A stretch of DNA of 25,524 nucleotides from JAGVVZ01 sp964373165. Its GTDB lineage: Archaea; Aenigmatarchaeota; Aenigmatarchaeia; CG10238-14. The stretch is from assembly GCA_964373165.1 (NCBI GenBank), contig CAYJTF010000008.1, positions 1 to 25,524 of the forward strand. Direction: 5' to 3'. A program made the position numbers and the translations under genes. The notes under the pieces are model-generated. The model searched no databases, was not told the DNA's origin, and saw only the letters and a list, made by a program, of their open reading frames with translations. Positions 8,164 through 16,329 of the stretch are shown here, piece after piece; the stretch's first letter is position 1; every line of letters starts with the position of its first letter.

Positions 8164-8180
8164 TAACTATTAGTCAGTGA
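8164..8180. promoter_or_regulatory. Operator-like palindrome upstream of the minus-strand gene starting at 8129
   Basis: On the gene strand the site reads TCACTGACTAATAGTTA and directly abuts the TATA box ATTTAAATA. It differs from the site at 24923-24939 (TCACTTATTAATAGTTA) at only three of 17 positions. It lies in the divergent region shared with topA. Confidence 0.5.
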
Positions 8181-8257
8181 TTACATAACTGTTGTAGATT
8201 AGTCACAAATCTTTATTAATAAATAGCTATTGATAATTCTTTGTTATAGGTTTTGGA

Positions 8258-10372
8258 ATGGGATACACACTAATAATCACAGAAAAACCTCAAGCAGCAA
8301 AGCAGATAGCCAATGCCTTATCAGACGGCTCGGCAAAGATGATCAAGAGGGGAGGGGCGTATTACTTTGAATTCACTAGGAAAGGCAGAAAGCATTTTTG
8401 TGTGCCTGCTGTCGGTCATCTATTCATACTTGACACGGTAAATACCAGTGGCTGGAATTACCCAGTTTTCGATTTAGAGTGGGTTCCCACACATACGAAA
8501 AAGGATTTGAAATGGACCGAAAAGTATTATCAAAATATTCAAGAACTGGCTAAGAAGGCGGATGACTTCATAGATGCAGCGGACTATGATACAGAGGGTG
8601 AAGTGCTGCTATTCAACATCCTGAAATTCATCTGCAATAAAAACGATGCAAAGAGAATGAAATTCAGCACCCTGACCAAATCAGATATCGTAGATGCCTA
8701 TGAAAACGTGTTTGATCATATTGATTTTGGCCAGGCTGAGGCCGGACTGACCCGACATTATCTCGATGCTTTCTGGGGATTCAATACAACCCGTGCTCTG
8801 ACCAAGTCGCTGAATGATTTTCTGCATAAGGGTTTCACTGTAGTTTCGACCGGTCGTGTGCAAGGGCCCACACTAGCAATATTAACCAAGAGAGAAATAG
8901 AAATCAGAAACTTCAAATCCATTCCTTTTTGGGTTTTGGAACTGAAGGCTTTGAAGGAAGATCATGTCATACCGGCAACCTATGAAAAGGAGAGAATACT
9001 GGATAAGAATGAAGCGAAAAGAATTTTTGAAATATGTAAAAATAAAGACGCGAAGGTCAAGGATATACAAACAAAGAAATATAATCAGTTGCCCCCAACG
9101 CCTTTCGATACAACTACACTGCAGACAGAATCTTACAGATGCTTTGGCTTCTCTCCAACACAAACTCTTAGTATAGCCGAAAGCCTGTATACTCATGGTT
9201 ATATTTCATATCCGCGAACCAGCAGCCAGAAATTGCCTCCTAAGATCGGATACAAACTGATATTATCAAGTTTGGGAAAGATGAAATTTTTTGAAAGAGA
9301 AGCTGCCTTGTTATTAAAGAAAAAGGAATTAAGACCAAAAGAAGGAAGCAAAGAAGATCCTGCCCATCCGGCAATATTTCCCACGGCTCAAACGCCTAAC
9401 TTTGATAAACTGAGCCAACAGGAAAAGAAGGTATATGAGCTCGTCGTTAGAAGATTTTTAGCCACATTTGGCGATGCTGCTGTCAGAGAATCAATGAAGG
9501 TCATACTGGATGTTAACAACTATAATTTCATCGCTAATGGCGTGCAGACGCTATCACCTGGCTGGACAGAATTATATGGAAGATTTGGCGAGTTGAAAGA
9601 AGAGACTCTTCCGGAATTGAAGATGGAAGAAATATTGAAAGTGAAAGAATTGAAGATGTCCGAGAAGAAGACACAACCTCCTTCCCGCTACTCACAGGCT
9701 TCCATATTGAAAGAAATGGAAAAGGAAGAAATTGGAACAAAAAGTACTCGTGCAAGCATACTACAAACTCTGTATGACCGAGGATATATCAAAGGTAAAA
9801 GCATTGAAGTCACCAAATTTGGAGAACAGGTAGTCAAAGTCCTAGAAGAATATAGTCCGAAAGTCATTTCTGTCGAGCTAACAAGGAAGTTTGAAGAAGA
9901 AATGGAAATGGTGAATAAACTCGAGAAGAAAAGAGAAGAGGTTGTAGAAGATGCGAAAAATCTGCTTACTGATGTAATGGAAGACTTCAAAAATAATGAG
10001 AAAAGAATTGGTGAAGAGTTATCAAAGGCTTACATAACATTCAAACAAGATCAGAAAAGAATTGGTGTTTGCCCTAAATGCGAAAAAGATCTCACGATTA
10101 TTGTGTCAAGAAAAAGCGGGAAAAGATTTGTCGGCTGCTCTGGCTATAAAGACGGCTGTGATTTCTCTACGCCTTTGCCTCAAACGGGAAGTATAACAAC
10201 GACTGATAAAAAATGCCAGACATGCAACTATCCTATCATTCACTTAAGATTCAAGGGGAGGAGAATGATAGTTACATGCATCAATATGAAATGTCCTACT
10301 AAAGAGAATTTGAATAATAAAAAGGAAGTTAATGAAAATAACAACTCAAAAGAAAAATCAGAAGGACAATAA
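8258..10372 (+). CDS. topA: DNA topoisomerase I (type IA)
   Basis: This 704-residue enzyme relaxes negative supercoils by transient single-strand cleavage. The TOPRIM domain shows Glu9 in IITEKPQAAK and the DxDxE triad D109/D111/E113 in AADYDTEGE. STGRVQGPTL (198-207) is the conserved core element. The active-site tyrosine is Tyr318 in GYISYPRTSS. Near the C-terminus are two zinc-finger-like modules: CPKC at about 605-608 paired with CSGYKDGC, and CQTC paired with CINMKC. All catalytic residues are intact and the length is normal for the archaeal form. A TATA-like TTTATTAATAAATA (about 8211-8224) precedes the ATG. The gene diverges from the gene at 7146-8129 and converges with the surface-protein gene at 10411. 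Confidence 0.95.
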   Translation: MGYTLIITEKPQAAKQIANALSDGSAKMIKRGGAYYFEFTRKGRKHFCVPAVGHLFILDTVNTSGWNYPVFDLEWVPTHTKKDLKWTEKYYQNIQELAKKADDFIDAADYDTEGEVLLFNILKFICNKNDAKRMKFSTLTKSDIVDAYENVFDHIDFGQAEAGLTRHYLDAFWGFNTTRALTKSLNDFLHKGFTVVSTGRVQGPTLAILTKREIEIRNFKSIPFWVLELKALKEDHVIPATYEKERILDKNEAKRIFEICKNKDAKVKDIQTKKYNQLPPTPFDTTTLQTESYRCFGFSPTQTLSIAESLYTHGYISYPRTSSQKLPPKIGYKLILSSLGKMKFFEREAALLLKKKELRPKEGSKEDPAHPAIFPTAQTPNFDKLSQQEKKVYELVVRRFLATFGDAAVRESMKVILDVNNYNFIANGVQTLSPGWTELYGRFGELKEETLPELKMEEILKVKELKMSEKKTQPPSRYSQASILKEMEKEEIGTKSTRASILQTLYDRGYIKGKSIEVTKFGEQVVKVLEEYSPKVISVELTRKFEEEMEMVNKLEKKREEVVEDAKNLLTDVMEDFKNNEKRIGEELSKAYITFKQDQKRIGVCPKCEKDLTIIVSRKSGKRFVGCSGYKDGCDFSTPLPQTGSITTTDKKCQTCNYPIIHLRFKGRRMIVTCINMKCPTKENLNNKKEVNENNNSKEKSEGQ

Positions 10373-10410
10373 ATTGCTTTGCTGTAAGAATATCCAAGGC
10401 TTCTAATTGT

Positions 10411-12672
10411 TCAGCATCCGTGTTTTCCAAAACATCCTACTGGCGTATGTCTACAGCATCTCTTCCATCTTTTTGGGAAACAACATGGCAAAAGCAAAAA
10501 GAACAGCACCAATAATAACAATAATAAGAACAGCAATAGCCATGGAAACAAAGCACCTAAATCTATAGTTGGGAATCTGAATGGTTTTGCTGCTTTCAAA
10601 CTAGATCCGAAATAATACACGGGGGATCCGGACGCTGCTAATGTAAAACCGTATTTGCCTGCTTTAACATCGCAAGGCACATCAATCACTGCATCTACCG
10701 TCTTTCTCTGATTCATTTTCAACTGGACCTGTCCCGGCAATACACTGAACCAGTCTGCCGATTCTCCAGATACGCTTAATGTGAATATGTCATCTGCCGT
10801 TCCTTTATTAAAGACATCGAATTTTATCGTGTTTGTTTCACAGATGTTTACCGGATACTCTTTCTTGCCGAATATTATTGGCACACCGTCATCGATTACA
10901 AAATCTTCTGTCAATGAATCGCTTGAAAATGAATTGTAAACAGATGCCTTCATCTGAGCAGTTCCTTCAGCGTCTTTAGGCACATTGAATGCAAACAATA
11001 TATCTCTGGATTGAGATGGATACAATGTGTATGTGGCTGCGGAGTATGTTCTCTTAAATGCCAGCATATCTGTGTTTATGTTGTTTTCAACACTGCTGCC
11101 GCAATTGAAAATTCTGGCTCTCATATTGGCTTGCTGTCCCGGCATCAGTTTATCATCTGTCCACAAATCTTCAACACTCAAACAGTGAGTCGGTCTCAAC
11201 AAAGAGAATTGATCTATAACAACTCTCCTATCAATCACAAAATCCCTTCTTATTACTCCGCAATCCTCAACTCTGAAAGATGAAAACTCTGTTTCTGTAT
11301 CATCATTATCTACTATGACTTTCACTTCATGCGTTCCGAGACCCAAATCAAATGCATCAAAATTAAATGTCGTTGAGAACTCTCTTCTATCGTCTACATC
11401 CATTTCATGATCATCATCACCAACAAAGAAAAAATGTCCGTTGTCGTCTTCCACATAAAACTTTGCTTCAACTCTTTCGTTGTCATTTCCTTCTTTTAAT
11501 TCCACATCAACGGATAGTTCTACAAGCTCGTCTTGATCTATGCAAACGCTTGCTGGAGATGCTTTAAAATCGTCCACTCTTAATTCATCATCACGGTCAT
11601 CGTGATTTTCATCTACTGAGAATGTGTCTTGATCCTGAGCTGACACCCCATCAACAGACGCTGTTATTTTTGCTGTATGCGTACCATCGTTTAATCCGCC
11701 CGTATCTTCAATAAAGAACACATATTCAGATTGGCCTTCACTCAAGTAAAATGTTATGCTGTTTCTGAAATCATCATCAATATGTAATTTGGCAGTCACT
11801 GGATGCATGCCGTTTGGCGCTTCAACTAAAGTGACAGTGCCTGTCACTGTGACATCTTCTCCTTCGTCTAATGAAGATGGGGAAGCATCTACGCTATGAA
11901 CATCAATTGCAAAATCATCATTACAGTCTACTGTTATCACAACCGTGTCTATTCCTTCTGCACCTTGATTGTCTCTTACTTTCAACGTGACTACATGAAC
12001 TCCTTCTGGAAATGTATAAGTGAACGCAACATCATTATCAATGAAACTCCCGTCATCCCACCATTCATATGAAACAATATAACCATCTAGATCGTAAGAA
12101 TCCGATCCGTCTAAGATCGTCGTCTCGCCTGCGCACAAAGTTCTGTCTGTTCCCGCTATTGCCTGAGGTTTGACATTTAATATAGTTGTCGTAACAGGAG
12201 GAATTGTCGTTGTTGGAGGGATAGTTGTTGTAGGTGGTATTACAATTGTTGTGGTTGGAGGAACAGTAGTTGTCGTTGATCCACAACTATCTGAAGACCA
12301 TATCATGAAATCTCTCAAATAAGTCAGTTCTGAACTGCTGGGATGATTATATACATCAAGCTGCTGCCTCTGGCAAGATCCTCCATTAAAACCCAAAGTT
12401 ACAGGACCGGAAAAAATTTCTCTGTTACTTAAACATTCAGCACTGCCTTGACCGTTGCATGTGTATCTCTCTATTCTTCCACCAGCTCCAATCGTGCATG
12501 TGCCCGAATAAGGATCGCATCCGTTGCAATTAGGATCTCCTGGATAAGCACCGCATCTAGCAACTACACGTCCGCCGTTAACTGGCGTGTTAGGATTATA
12601 AGCTAACACTAAACCCAGAGAAATAAGAATTATGATGAATACTGACGTAATCTGAACGTTCATTTTATTCAT
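10411..12672 (-). CDS. Large PKD-domain cell-surface protein with Cys/His-rich cytoplasmic tail
   Basis: Domain order over 753 residues: signal peptide 1-24; a Cys-rich domain (about 40-130, eight Cys); a Thr/Pro stalk (131-164, TTTIPPTTTIPP-type repeats, likely glycosylated); a PKD/Ig-like domain (about 168-248, with YEWWDDG and TYTFPEGVHVVTL); two or more further beta-sandwich domains rich in Asp (about 255-475); and a NEW3/COG1470-like region up to about 700. A Leu-rich membrane helix (about 708-728) is followed by a 25-residue tail with six Cys and two His, ending in Cys. It is expected to be anchored outside the cell. TATA (CATTTAAGT on the gene strand, about 12702-12710) and an operator-like palindrome precede the ATG. 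The adhesive or S-layer-associated role is inferred. Confidence 0.85.
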   Translation of the reverse strand: MNKMNVQITSVFIIILISLGLVLAYNPNTPVNGGRVVARCGAYPGDPNCNGCDPYSGTCTIGAGGRIERYTCNGQGSAECLSNREIFSGPVTLGFNGGSCQRQQLDVYNHPSSSELTYLRDFMIWSSDSCGSTTTTVPPTTTIVIPPTTTIPPTTTIPPVTTTILNVKPQAIAGTDRTLCAGETTILDGSDSYDLDGYIVSYEWWDDGSFIDNDVAFTYTFPEGVHVVTLKVRDNQGAEGIDTVVITVDCNDDFAIDVHSVDASPSSLDEGEDVTVTGTVTLVEAPNGMHPVTAKLHIDDDFRNSITFYLSEGQSEYVFFIEDTGGLNDGTHTAKITASVDGVSAQDQDTFSVDENHDDRDDELRVDDFKASPASVCIDQDELVELSVDVELKEGNDNERVEAKFYVEDDNGHFFFVGDDDHEMDVDDRREFSTTFNFDAFDLGLGTHEVKVIVDNDDTETEFSSFRVEDCGVIRRDFVIDRRVVIDQFSLLRPTHCLSVEDLWTDDKLMPGQQANMRARIFNCGSSVENNINTDMLAFKRTYSAATYTLYPSQSRDILFAFNVPKDAEGTAQMKASVYNSFSSDSLTEDFVIDDGVPIIFGKKEYPVNICETNTIKFDVFNKGTADDIFTLSVSGESADWFSVLPGQVQLKMNQRKTVDAVIDVPCDVKAGKYGFTLAASGSPVYYFGSSLKAAKPFRFPTIDLGALFPWLLLFLLLLLLVLFFLLLPCCFPKRWKRCCRHTPVGCFGKHGC

Positions 12673-12681
12673 GACTATCTT

Positions 12682-12698
12682 TTACTATTGAGTAGTAA
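12682..12698. promoter_or_regulatory. Operator-like palindrome for the surface-protein gene starting at 12672
   Basis: The site reads TTACTACTCAATAGTAA on the gene strand and is the clearest match to the TTACT-n7-AGTAA form, with symmetrical TTACTA/TAGTAA arms. It lies between the TATA box and the ATG, over the expected transcription start, which fits repression. Confidence 0.6.
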
Positions 12699-12741
12699 TA
12701 GACTTAAATGCTTTTCTGTAATAATTAAATTCACCACAATA

Positions 12742-12758
12742 ATTATTTGAAAAATAAT
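12742..12758. repeat. Short inverted repeat in the divergent promoter region
   Basis: ATTATTTGAAAAATAAT has 7-bp arms ATTATTT/AAATAAT around GAA. It lies between the divergent genes at 12672 (-) and 12783 (+). Because it is so AT-rich it may be chance or part of the TATA region of the 12783 gene. Confidence 0.3.
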
Positions 12759-12782
12759 GAACAAATTCCGAAGTGATAATAT

Positions 12783-13004
12783 ATGGTTGGACAAGACGAT
12801 GTAGAAGATGGATATAAATCATGGTATAGAGTTCCTCTAAAACCGGGAGATGATACTGTCAACGATATAATCGATAGATTCATGAGGAAAGGGAATCCTT
12901 ACGGAATCAGATCTAGAACTCTGAAACAAACATGTGCTATAGAAGGTGATCATGCTTATTTTAAGTTTAAAAATATAGGAGAAATTTACGAGAAATCATT
13001 ATAA
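12783..13004 (+). CDS. Small orphan protein
   Basis: This 73-residue, soluble, charged protein (MVGQDDVEDGYKSWYRVPLK...) matches no family I recognise. It has no membrane segment or clear motif; two Cys-poor amphipathic stretches are present. The ATG is about 30 bases after an AT-rich TATA candidate at 12741-12757. It stands alone, divergent from the large surface protein and convergent with the coiled-coil gene at 13082. Its coding status rests on promoter spacing and normal-looking composition, so it is moderately certain. Confidence 0.55.
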   Translation: MVGQDDVEDGYKSWYRVPLKPGDDTVNDIIDRFMRKGNPYGIRSRTLKQTCAIEGDHAYFKFKNIGEIYEKSL

Positions 13005-13081
13005 AATATTAAATTTTTATTGATCGATATATTATGGTGAATTATGCCTACATTTGAGGATTGCCTAACAATTATCTAAAT

Positions 13082-13735
13082 CTAACAAGTTATGGCAGTT
13101 CCGCCGCTTGTAGAATCTGTATAGCAGTTGACTCTATTACCGTCTGCCTTATAATAAGTTGTGGCTCCTGATGCTACATTATTTTTTAAGCAGCAATAGT
13201 CTTTGGCATAATTTCTTTTGACATCATTCAAATCATTTCTAGCTGAGTTGTATTTGTTTTCAAATTCCGTCTTCTCCTTAGACAACCTATCAACGCTTGT
13301 GTCACATCTATTCAACTCTTCTTCAGTGTCTTCAAACTGTTTTCTTAAAAGCTCGTAATCAGCATCGCATTTGTTTAGATCTGTTGAGCAAGAGGATAGA
13401 GAGTCTGCCGCTTCAGCCTTTTGTTGTTGACAACTGTCTAATTGATCTAGTTTGCCTGCATAGTTTTCATTGCACGAACTCAACTGGAATGAGGTATTGT
13501 CCAAGTTCTTGTTGCACACTATTAGGTTGCCCTGAAGATTTGTGTTGTTAAGCTCTAAGACTTCAACATGTTTTCCTGTTTTATAATTCCAGTATGACAA
13601 GCCGATAATAGCAAGGATAAGCAGGAAGATAGCAACTAATTTCAAATTGAATTTCGGTATATCGAATGTTGGCAAAGAAAATTTTCTATTCCCATACTTT
13701 CCCCAGTAATTGGGTAATTGTAATTTCATCATCAT
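13082..13735 (-). CDS. Membrane-anchored cysteine-register coiled-coil protein
   Basis: This protein has 217 residues. The N-terminal cytosolic segment contains LPNY, LPTF and IPKF elements, followed by one membrane helix (about 31-49, LKLVAIFLLILAIIGLSYW) and then an outside coiled coil. Cys74, 88, 102, 116, 123 and 144 are spaced 14, 14, 14, 7 and 21 residues, all multiples of seven, with Leu/Tyr/Phe mostly four residues after each Cys. This puts Cys at heptad 'd' and large hydrophobics at 'a'. A C-terminal domain of about 37 residues contains four more Cys (181, 182, 204, 217). It begins 21 bases after the winged-helix regulator stop, so the two probably form an operon. Function is unknown; a disulfide-crosslinked surface fibre or sensor is plausible. 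Confidence 0.8.
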   Translation of the reverse strand: MMMKLQLPNYWGKYGNRKFSLPTFDIPKFNLKLVAIFLLILAIIGLSYWNYKTGKHVEVLELNNTNLQGNLIVCNKNLDNTSFQLSSCNENYAGKLDQLDSCQQQKAEAADSLSSCSTDLNKCDADYELLRKQFEDTEEELNRCDTSVDRLSKEKTEFENKYNSARNDLNDVKRNYAKDYCCLKNNVASGATTYYKADGNRVNCYTDSTSGGTAITC

Positions 13736-13756
13736 TAATCACCAGACATTAGATGA

Positions 13757-14092
13757 CTACTTTTCATCTTCTTTGAAAGATAACTTCAACTCTGGTATTT
13801 TTGGTGCTGTATTTATTATTTCAACTGTGCTTTCAACTGCTTTCAATCCTTTCAATGTTAGGACATAAGAGTTTCCCTTCTTTGAAATAAAGCCGTGTTC
13901 TAATAGACAGTTCAAGTGTTTATATACTTCGCTGGAGCCTATTGGTATTCCCATTCTGTCGAACCATTTTGTTATGATCGTATATCCCATCGGTTCGTTC
14001 TGCAGGATGAATAACAACATAAGTCTTTTACCAGAAGCAAATGTGGCACTGATATCAAAAATGTCTTGAATCGTTTTTTCGTTCATAATCAT
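13757..14092 (-). CDS. Winged-helix transcriptional regulator
   Basis: This 111-residue protein has a single winged helix-turn-helix domain. The recognition-helix region is SSEVYKHLNCLLEHGFI, followed by the wing SKKGNSYVLTLKGLKAVE; the layout resembles ArsR/MarR-like or PadR-like archaeal regulators. No ligand domain and no clear metal site are visible. ATG 14092 and ATG 14086 are both possible; AAGGT just upstream could serve the second. A site of the window-wide palindrome family lies between its TATA box (TTTAAAGCATATAAAG on the gene strand, about 14127-14143) and its start, which suggests autoregulation. It is co-transcribed with the cysteine coiled-coil gene. Its control of the other palindrome-bearing promoters is an inference. 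Confidence 0.82.
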   Translation of the reverse strand: MIMNEKTIQDIFDISATFASGKRLMLLFILQNEPMGYTIITKWFDRMGIPIGSSEVYKHLNCLLEHGFISKKGNSYVLTLKGLKAVESTVEIINTAPKIPELKLSFKEDEK

Positions 14093-14106
14093 ACCTTCAT
14101 TAGTAA

Positions 14107-14124
14107 TTACTTCTTAGTAAGTAA
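14107..14124. promoter_or_regulatory. Operator-like palindrome at the winged-helix regulator promoter
   Basis: TTACTTCTTAGTAAGTAA on the + strand (18 bp, one base longer than the other sites) shares its first 12 bases, bar one, with TTACTTCTTAATAGTAG at 22207-22223. A perfect palindrome AGTAATTACT (14102-14111) overlaps it. It lies between TATA and the start of the regulator, consistent with autorepression. Confidence 0.5.
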
Positions 14125-14195
14125 TCTTTATATGCTTTAAATAGAAAGGGATTTAAACTTTACCGAGAGATTTTTTATTTCTTGTGCGAAAAAAA

Positions 14196-14207
14196 TTTTC
14201 ATGAAAA
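14196..14207. promoter_or_regulatory. Perfect 12-bp palindrome between divergent genes
   Basis: TTTTCATGAAAA lies about 30 bases upstream of the TATA box (TTTAAATATTA, about 14230-14240) of the gene at 14265 and on the far side of the regulator promoter. It is unrelated to the TTACT-n7-AGTAA family. It may be a binding site or chance in AT-rich DNA. Confidence 0.3.
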
Positions 14208-14264
14208 ATACTTTTTTACATGATAGAAATTTAAATATTAATTCTAATGTAACAAAAAAATGTT

Positions 14265-14510
14265 GTGGCTGTTGACTATGCTTTCATTCCCATTATGAAA
14301 TTTCTAATAAGAACGGGATGCATATTCTATAGTGCTGCATATGATAGAGACTTGTTATATGTCATGATCGGAATAAGAGATGGTGATTTCGATTCGTTTG
14401 CACGACAGATGTATGGAGAGATAGGAATAACTTCTGTATCTTGCGGCATTTCAGGAGCTTATAATGATTCGACCGGCAGTTATACAACTTTTACGTTGCT
14501 TTTGATTTAA
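14265..14510 (+). CDS. Small orphan protein (GTG start)
   Basis: This 81-residue protein is unrecognised. It begins at GTG (MAVDYAFIPIMKFLIRTG), about 28 bases after a strong TATA box (TTTAAATATTA). An ATG at 14260 is in a different frame and stops quickly. The sequence alternates short hydrophobic strands with turns (CIFYSAAYDRDLLYVMIGI) and ends in a hydrophobic tail TFTLLLI. This reads as a small alpha/beta domain rather than a membrane protein. It is the first of four consecutive orphans on this strand, each small, up to ftsZ. Confidence 0.5.
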   Translation: MAVDYAFIPIMKFLIRTGCIFYSAAYDRDLLYVMIGIRDGDFDSFARQMYGEIGITSVSCGISGAYNDSTGSYTTFTLLLI

Positions 14511-14560
14511 AAAAAAATAATGCCGTTAAGTTATTAACGTTAACCTATATTAAGAATTAT

Positions 14561-15277
14561 ATGGCAGCTACAGACGCTCATTCTGAAAGTTACTTAGCTT
14601 TAGGAAGCGTGCTCTTTCCTCTAGAGCCAATTGTCGCAAGGAAGTTGACAGGACAGGGGATAATTTATCCGGGAGATAGAAAAAACGGATCTGCCTCTTA
14701 TTTGTTAAGCCCGGATTACAAAATTGTTCATCTTCCTGACACCAATCTAATAATTATTGAAGATCCTAGTGGTAAACTCGTAACTTGTCTTTCGTTTGAT
14801 TCAACAAAAGAACATGCAGGAGCTGGAAAATATGTCATTGCGATACCTCAAAAAAGCTATTTAAGATTTTTACAACTAGCAAACATGTGTGGAATAAGAG
14901 ATTTCTATCCTGCTACGTTGCCTTCTGGAATTGCGAATGATCCAAAATTTGGGACCGGAGATTGGACAGCTGTATATAGTATGTTGGATAATGAAACACT
15001 GATCGAAGAATTGTATGCCTTAGGAATATTGAGTATAGGCGGTTACGGAGAGGCTGAAAAGTTGGGATACAGAAAACCCGACAGAGAAAAAATAGATGAG
15101 CACAAATTATATTTATTGACACTAGCTAGCTATGTGTCTTACATCTTAGATGAAAATCTTCAAACAAGTGACGGAAGATTAAATGAAGAGTTGCTGAAAT
15201 TATTGCGAGAAGCGGGAGAAGCTGGAATGAATAGTGAATTATTACAGGCATTGGCTGGTAAATTAGTTCTATCGTAG
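14561..15277 (+). CDS. Orphan soluble protein
   Basis: This 238-residue protein has no signal peptide or membrane helix and matches no family I recognise. The first ~125 residues alternate beta-type segments (YLLSPDYKIVHLPDTNLIIIEDPSGKL is broken by turns). The second half is helical, with a YGEAEKLGYRKPDRE segment and a C-terminal helical pair. The promoter region contains a TTAACGTTAA palindrome (14534-14543) and an AT-rich TATATTAAG; neither matches the window-wide operator. It probably has its own promoter, 50 bases after the preceding orphan. Confidence 0.7.
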   Translation: MAATDAHSESYLALGSVLFPLEPIVARKLTGQGIIYPGDRKNGSASYLLSPDYKIVHLPDTNLIIIEDPSGKLVTCLSFDSTKEHAGAGKYVIAIPQKSYLRFLQLANMCGIRDFYPATLPSGIANDPKFGTGDWTAVYSMLDNETLIEELYALGILSIGGYGEAEKLGYRKPDREKIDEHKLYLLTLASYVSYILDENLQTSDGRLNEELLKLLREAGEAGMNSELLQALAGKLVLS

Positions 15278-15448
15278 ATTAGTTTATTATTTTGGTATTA
15301 ATTCGCTGCCGGTTCATTAAAAATAAGGTAATAGATAAAACCGGGTTGAATAATCAAATTTATTTGGTTTATTATATCGAAAAATATTAGTTCAGAAAAT
15401 TCATGTTCTAGTGTATAATTTTAAATCCTTTCAAATTACTTTGAAATC

Positions 15449-15988
15449 ATGTTACATGGAAATGCAGGTGAAATTTATAGAAGTTTGATATCGAGAATAT
15501 CTGATAGAAAACGCGTTGATACGAATCTTAATTTGGATTCTGGCTACTGGATAGATCCTCTCGTGGCGGCATCAAATTGGGGGACTTATGCTGCCGCAAG
15601 ATATTTAGGAATAGTATTTGTTAGTAAACCCTCTGTGAGAATGACAGATATTTATTCAACAAATGCTTTTGGTAGAAAAACATATGTTGGAAGATTAAGA
15701 AGCCCGGGACAGGGCGGGATAGTTATTGCAAATACCAATCCTGTATATAGAGACGGTGGCGTAAATTCGTTAGCCGTTGATCATAGTTTCCAGCCATATG
15801 CTGCAGCCATAATTACAACTGTGGATGATCTAGAACACGTGCATGTAGGTGGCGTATTGCATTTCAAACAATCCGCTGAAGGTATTTTCTGCAGAGAAAA
15901 TATATTTGGCACTCCTGATGTAATACAAAGGTTACGCTTTTCGTTAACAATAGCTCAAGGGATGGAGCTGAAATTCCGGAAAGTATGA
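15449..15988 (+). CDS. Orphan soluble protein, first gene of a two-gene operon
   Basis: This 179-residue protein is unrecognised. It has predicted beta-rich stretches around RYLGIVFVSK, GGIVIANTN and HVHVGGVLHF and no membrane segment. The ATG lies about 27 bases after TATA (ATAATTTTAAAT, about 15414-15425), so the mRNA is probably leaderless. Its stop overlaps the next start (ATGA at 15985-15988), so the two proteins are translationally coupled and may act together. I see no catalytic motif I can name; two His at HVH and one in HFK are present but not in a recognised arrangement. Confidence 0.7.
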   Translation: MLHGNAGEIYRSLISRISDRKRVDTNLNLDSGYWIDPLVAASNWGTYAAARYLGIVFVSKPSVRMTDIYSTNAFGRKTYVGRLRSPGQGGIVIANTNPVYRDGGVNSLAVDHSFQPYAAAIITTVDDLEHVHVGGVLHFKQSAEGIFCRENIFGTPDVIQRLRFSLTIAQGMELKFRKV

Positions 15989-16221
15989 TGACTAAATTGG
16001 ATGTAGCTTCCGCTTTAGGCAGAGTCCCTTATGATTTTGCTTATGATTTTCATAGAAAGGTTGTTTCAAGAACTCCATTATTTAATAACGCCGTGTTCGA
16101 TAGTTGCCGTACTTGCGATGCAGAACCTTACAAAGTTTTAGGCATGAGGGGGGCTTTGCCTAGTCAAATAAGATCATGCAGACAATACGGAGACTTTCTC
16201 CAAGAAGTATTAAGAGGTTAG
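15985..16221 (+). CDS. Small orphan protein coupled to the 15449 gene
   Basis: This 78-residue basic protein is unrecognised. It contains a CRTC motif (about residues 41-44) and another Cys in SCRQYGDF. A CxxC-type pair plus one Cys could bind a metal, but a fourth ligand is not obvious. It starts inside the stop codon of the upstream gene (four-base overlap), the strongest evidence that it is real. A second ATG follows directly at 15988. It is the last gene before the ftsZ promoter. Confidence 0.6.
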   Translation: MMTKLDVASALGRVPYDFAYDFHRKVVSRTPLFNNAVFDSCRTCDAEPYKVLGMRGALPSQIRSCRQYGDFLQEVLRG

Positions 16222-16329
16222 TCTGAATCTCGTGGTTTTCAAGTAATATAATTGAAACAGAAAATCATTTCCCTTCTCAGATTATATTATTTATATCACG
16301 ATGAAAAGTTTTGTATCATTTGGTAGTGA

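Noticed and set aside
12132..12280. Repetitive GTTGTTG/GGAGG-type DNA as a CRISPR or tandem repeat
   Set aside because: It encodes the Thr/Pro stalk of the surface protein; the units are short and in frame, with no spacers.
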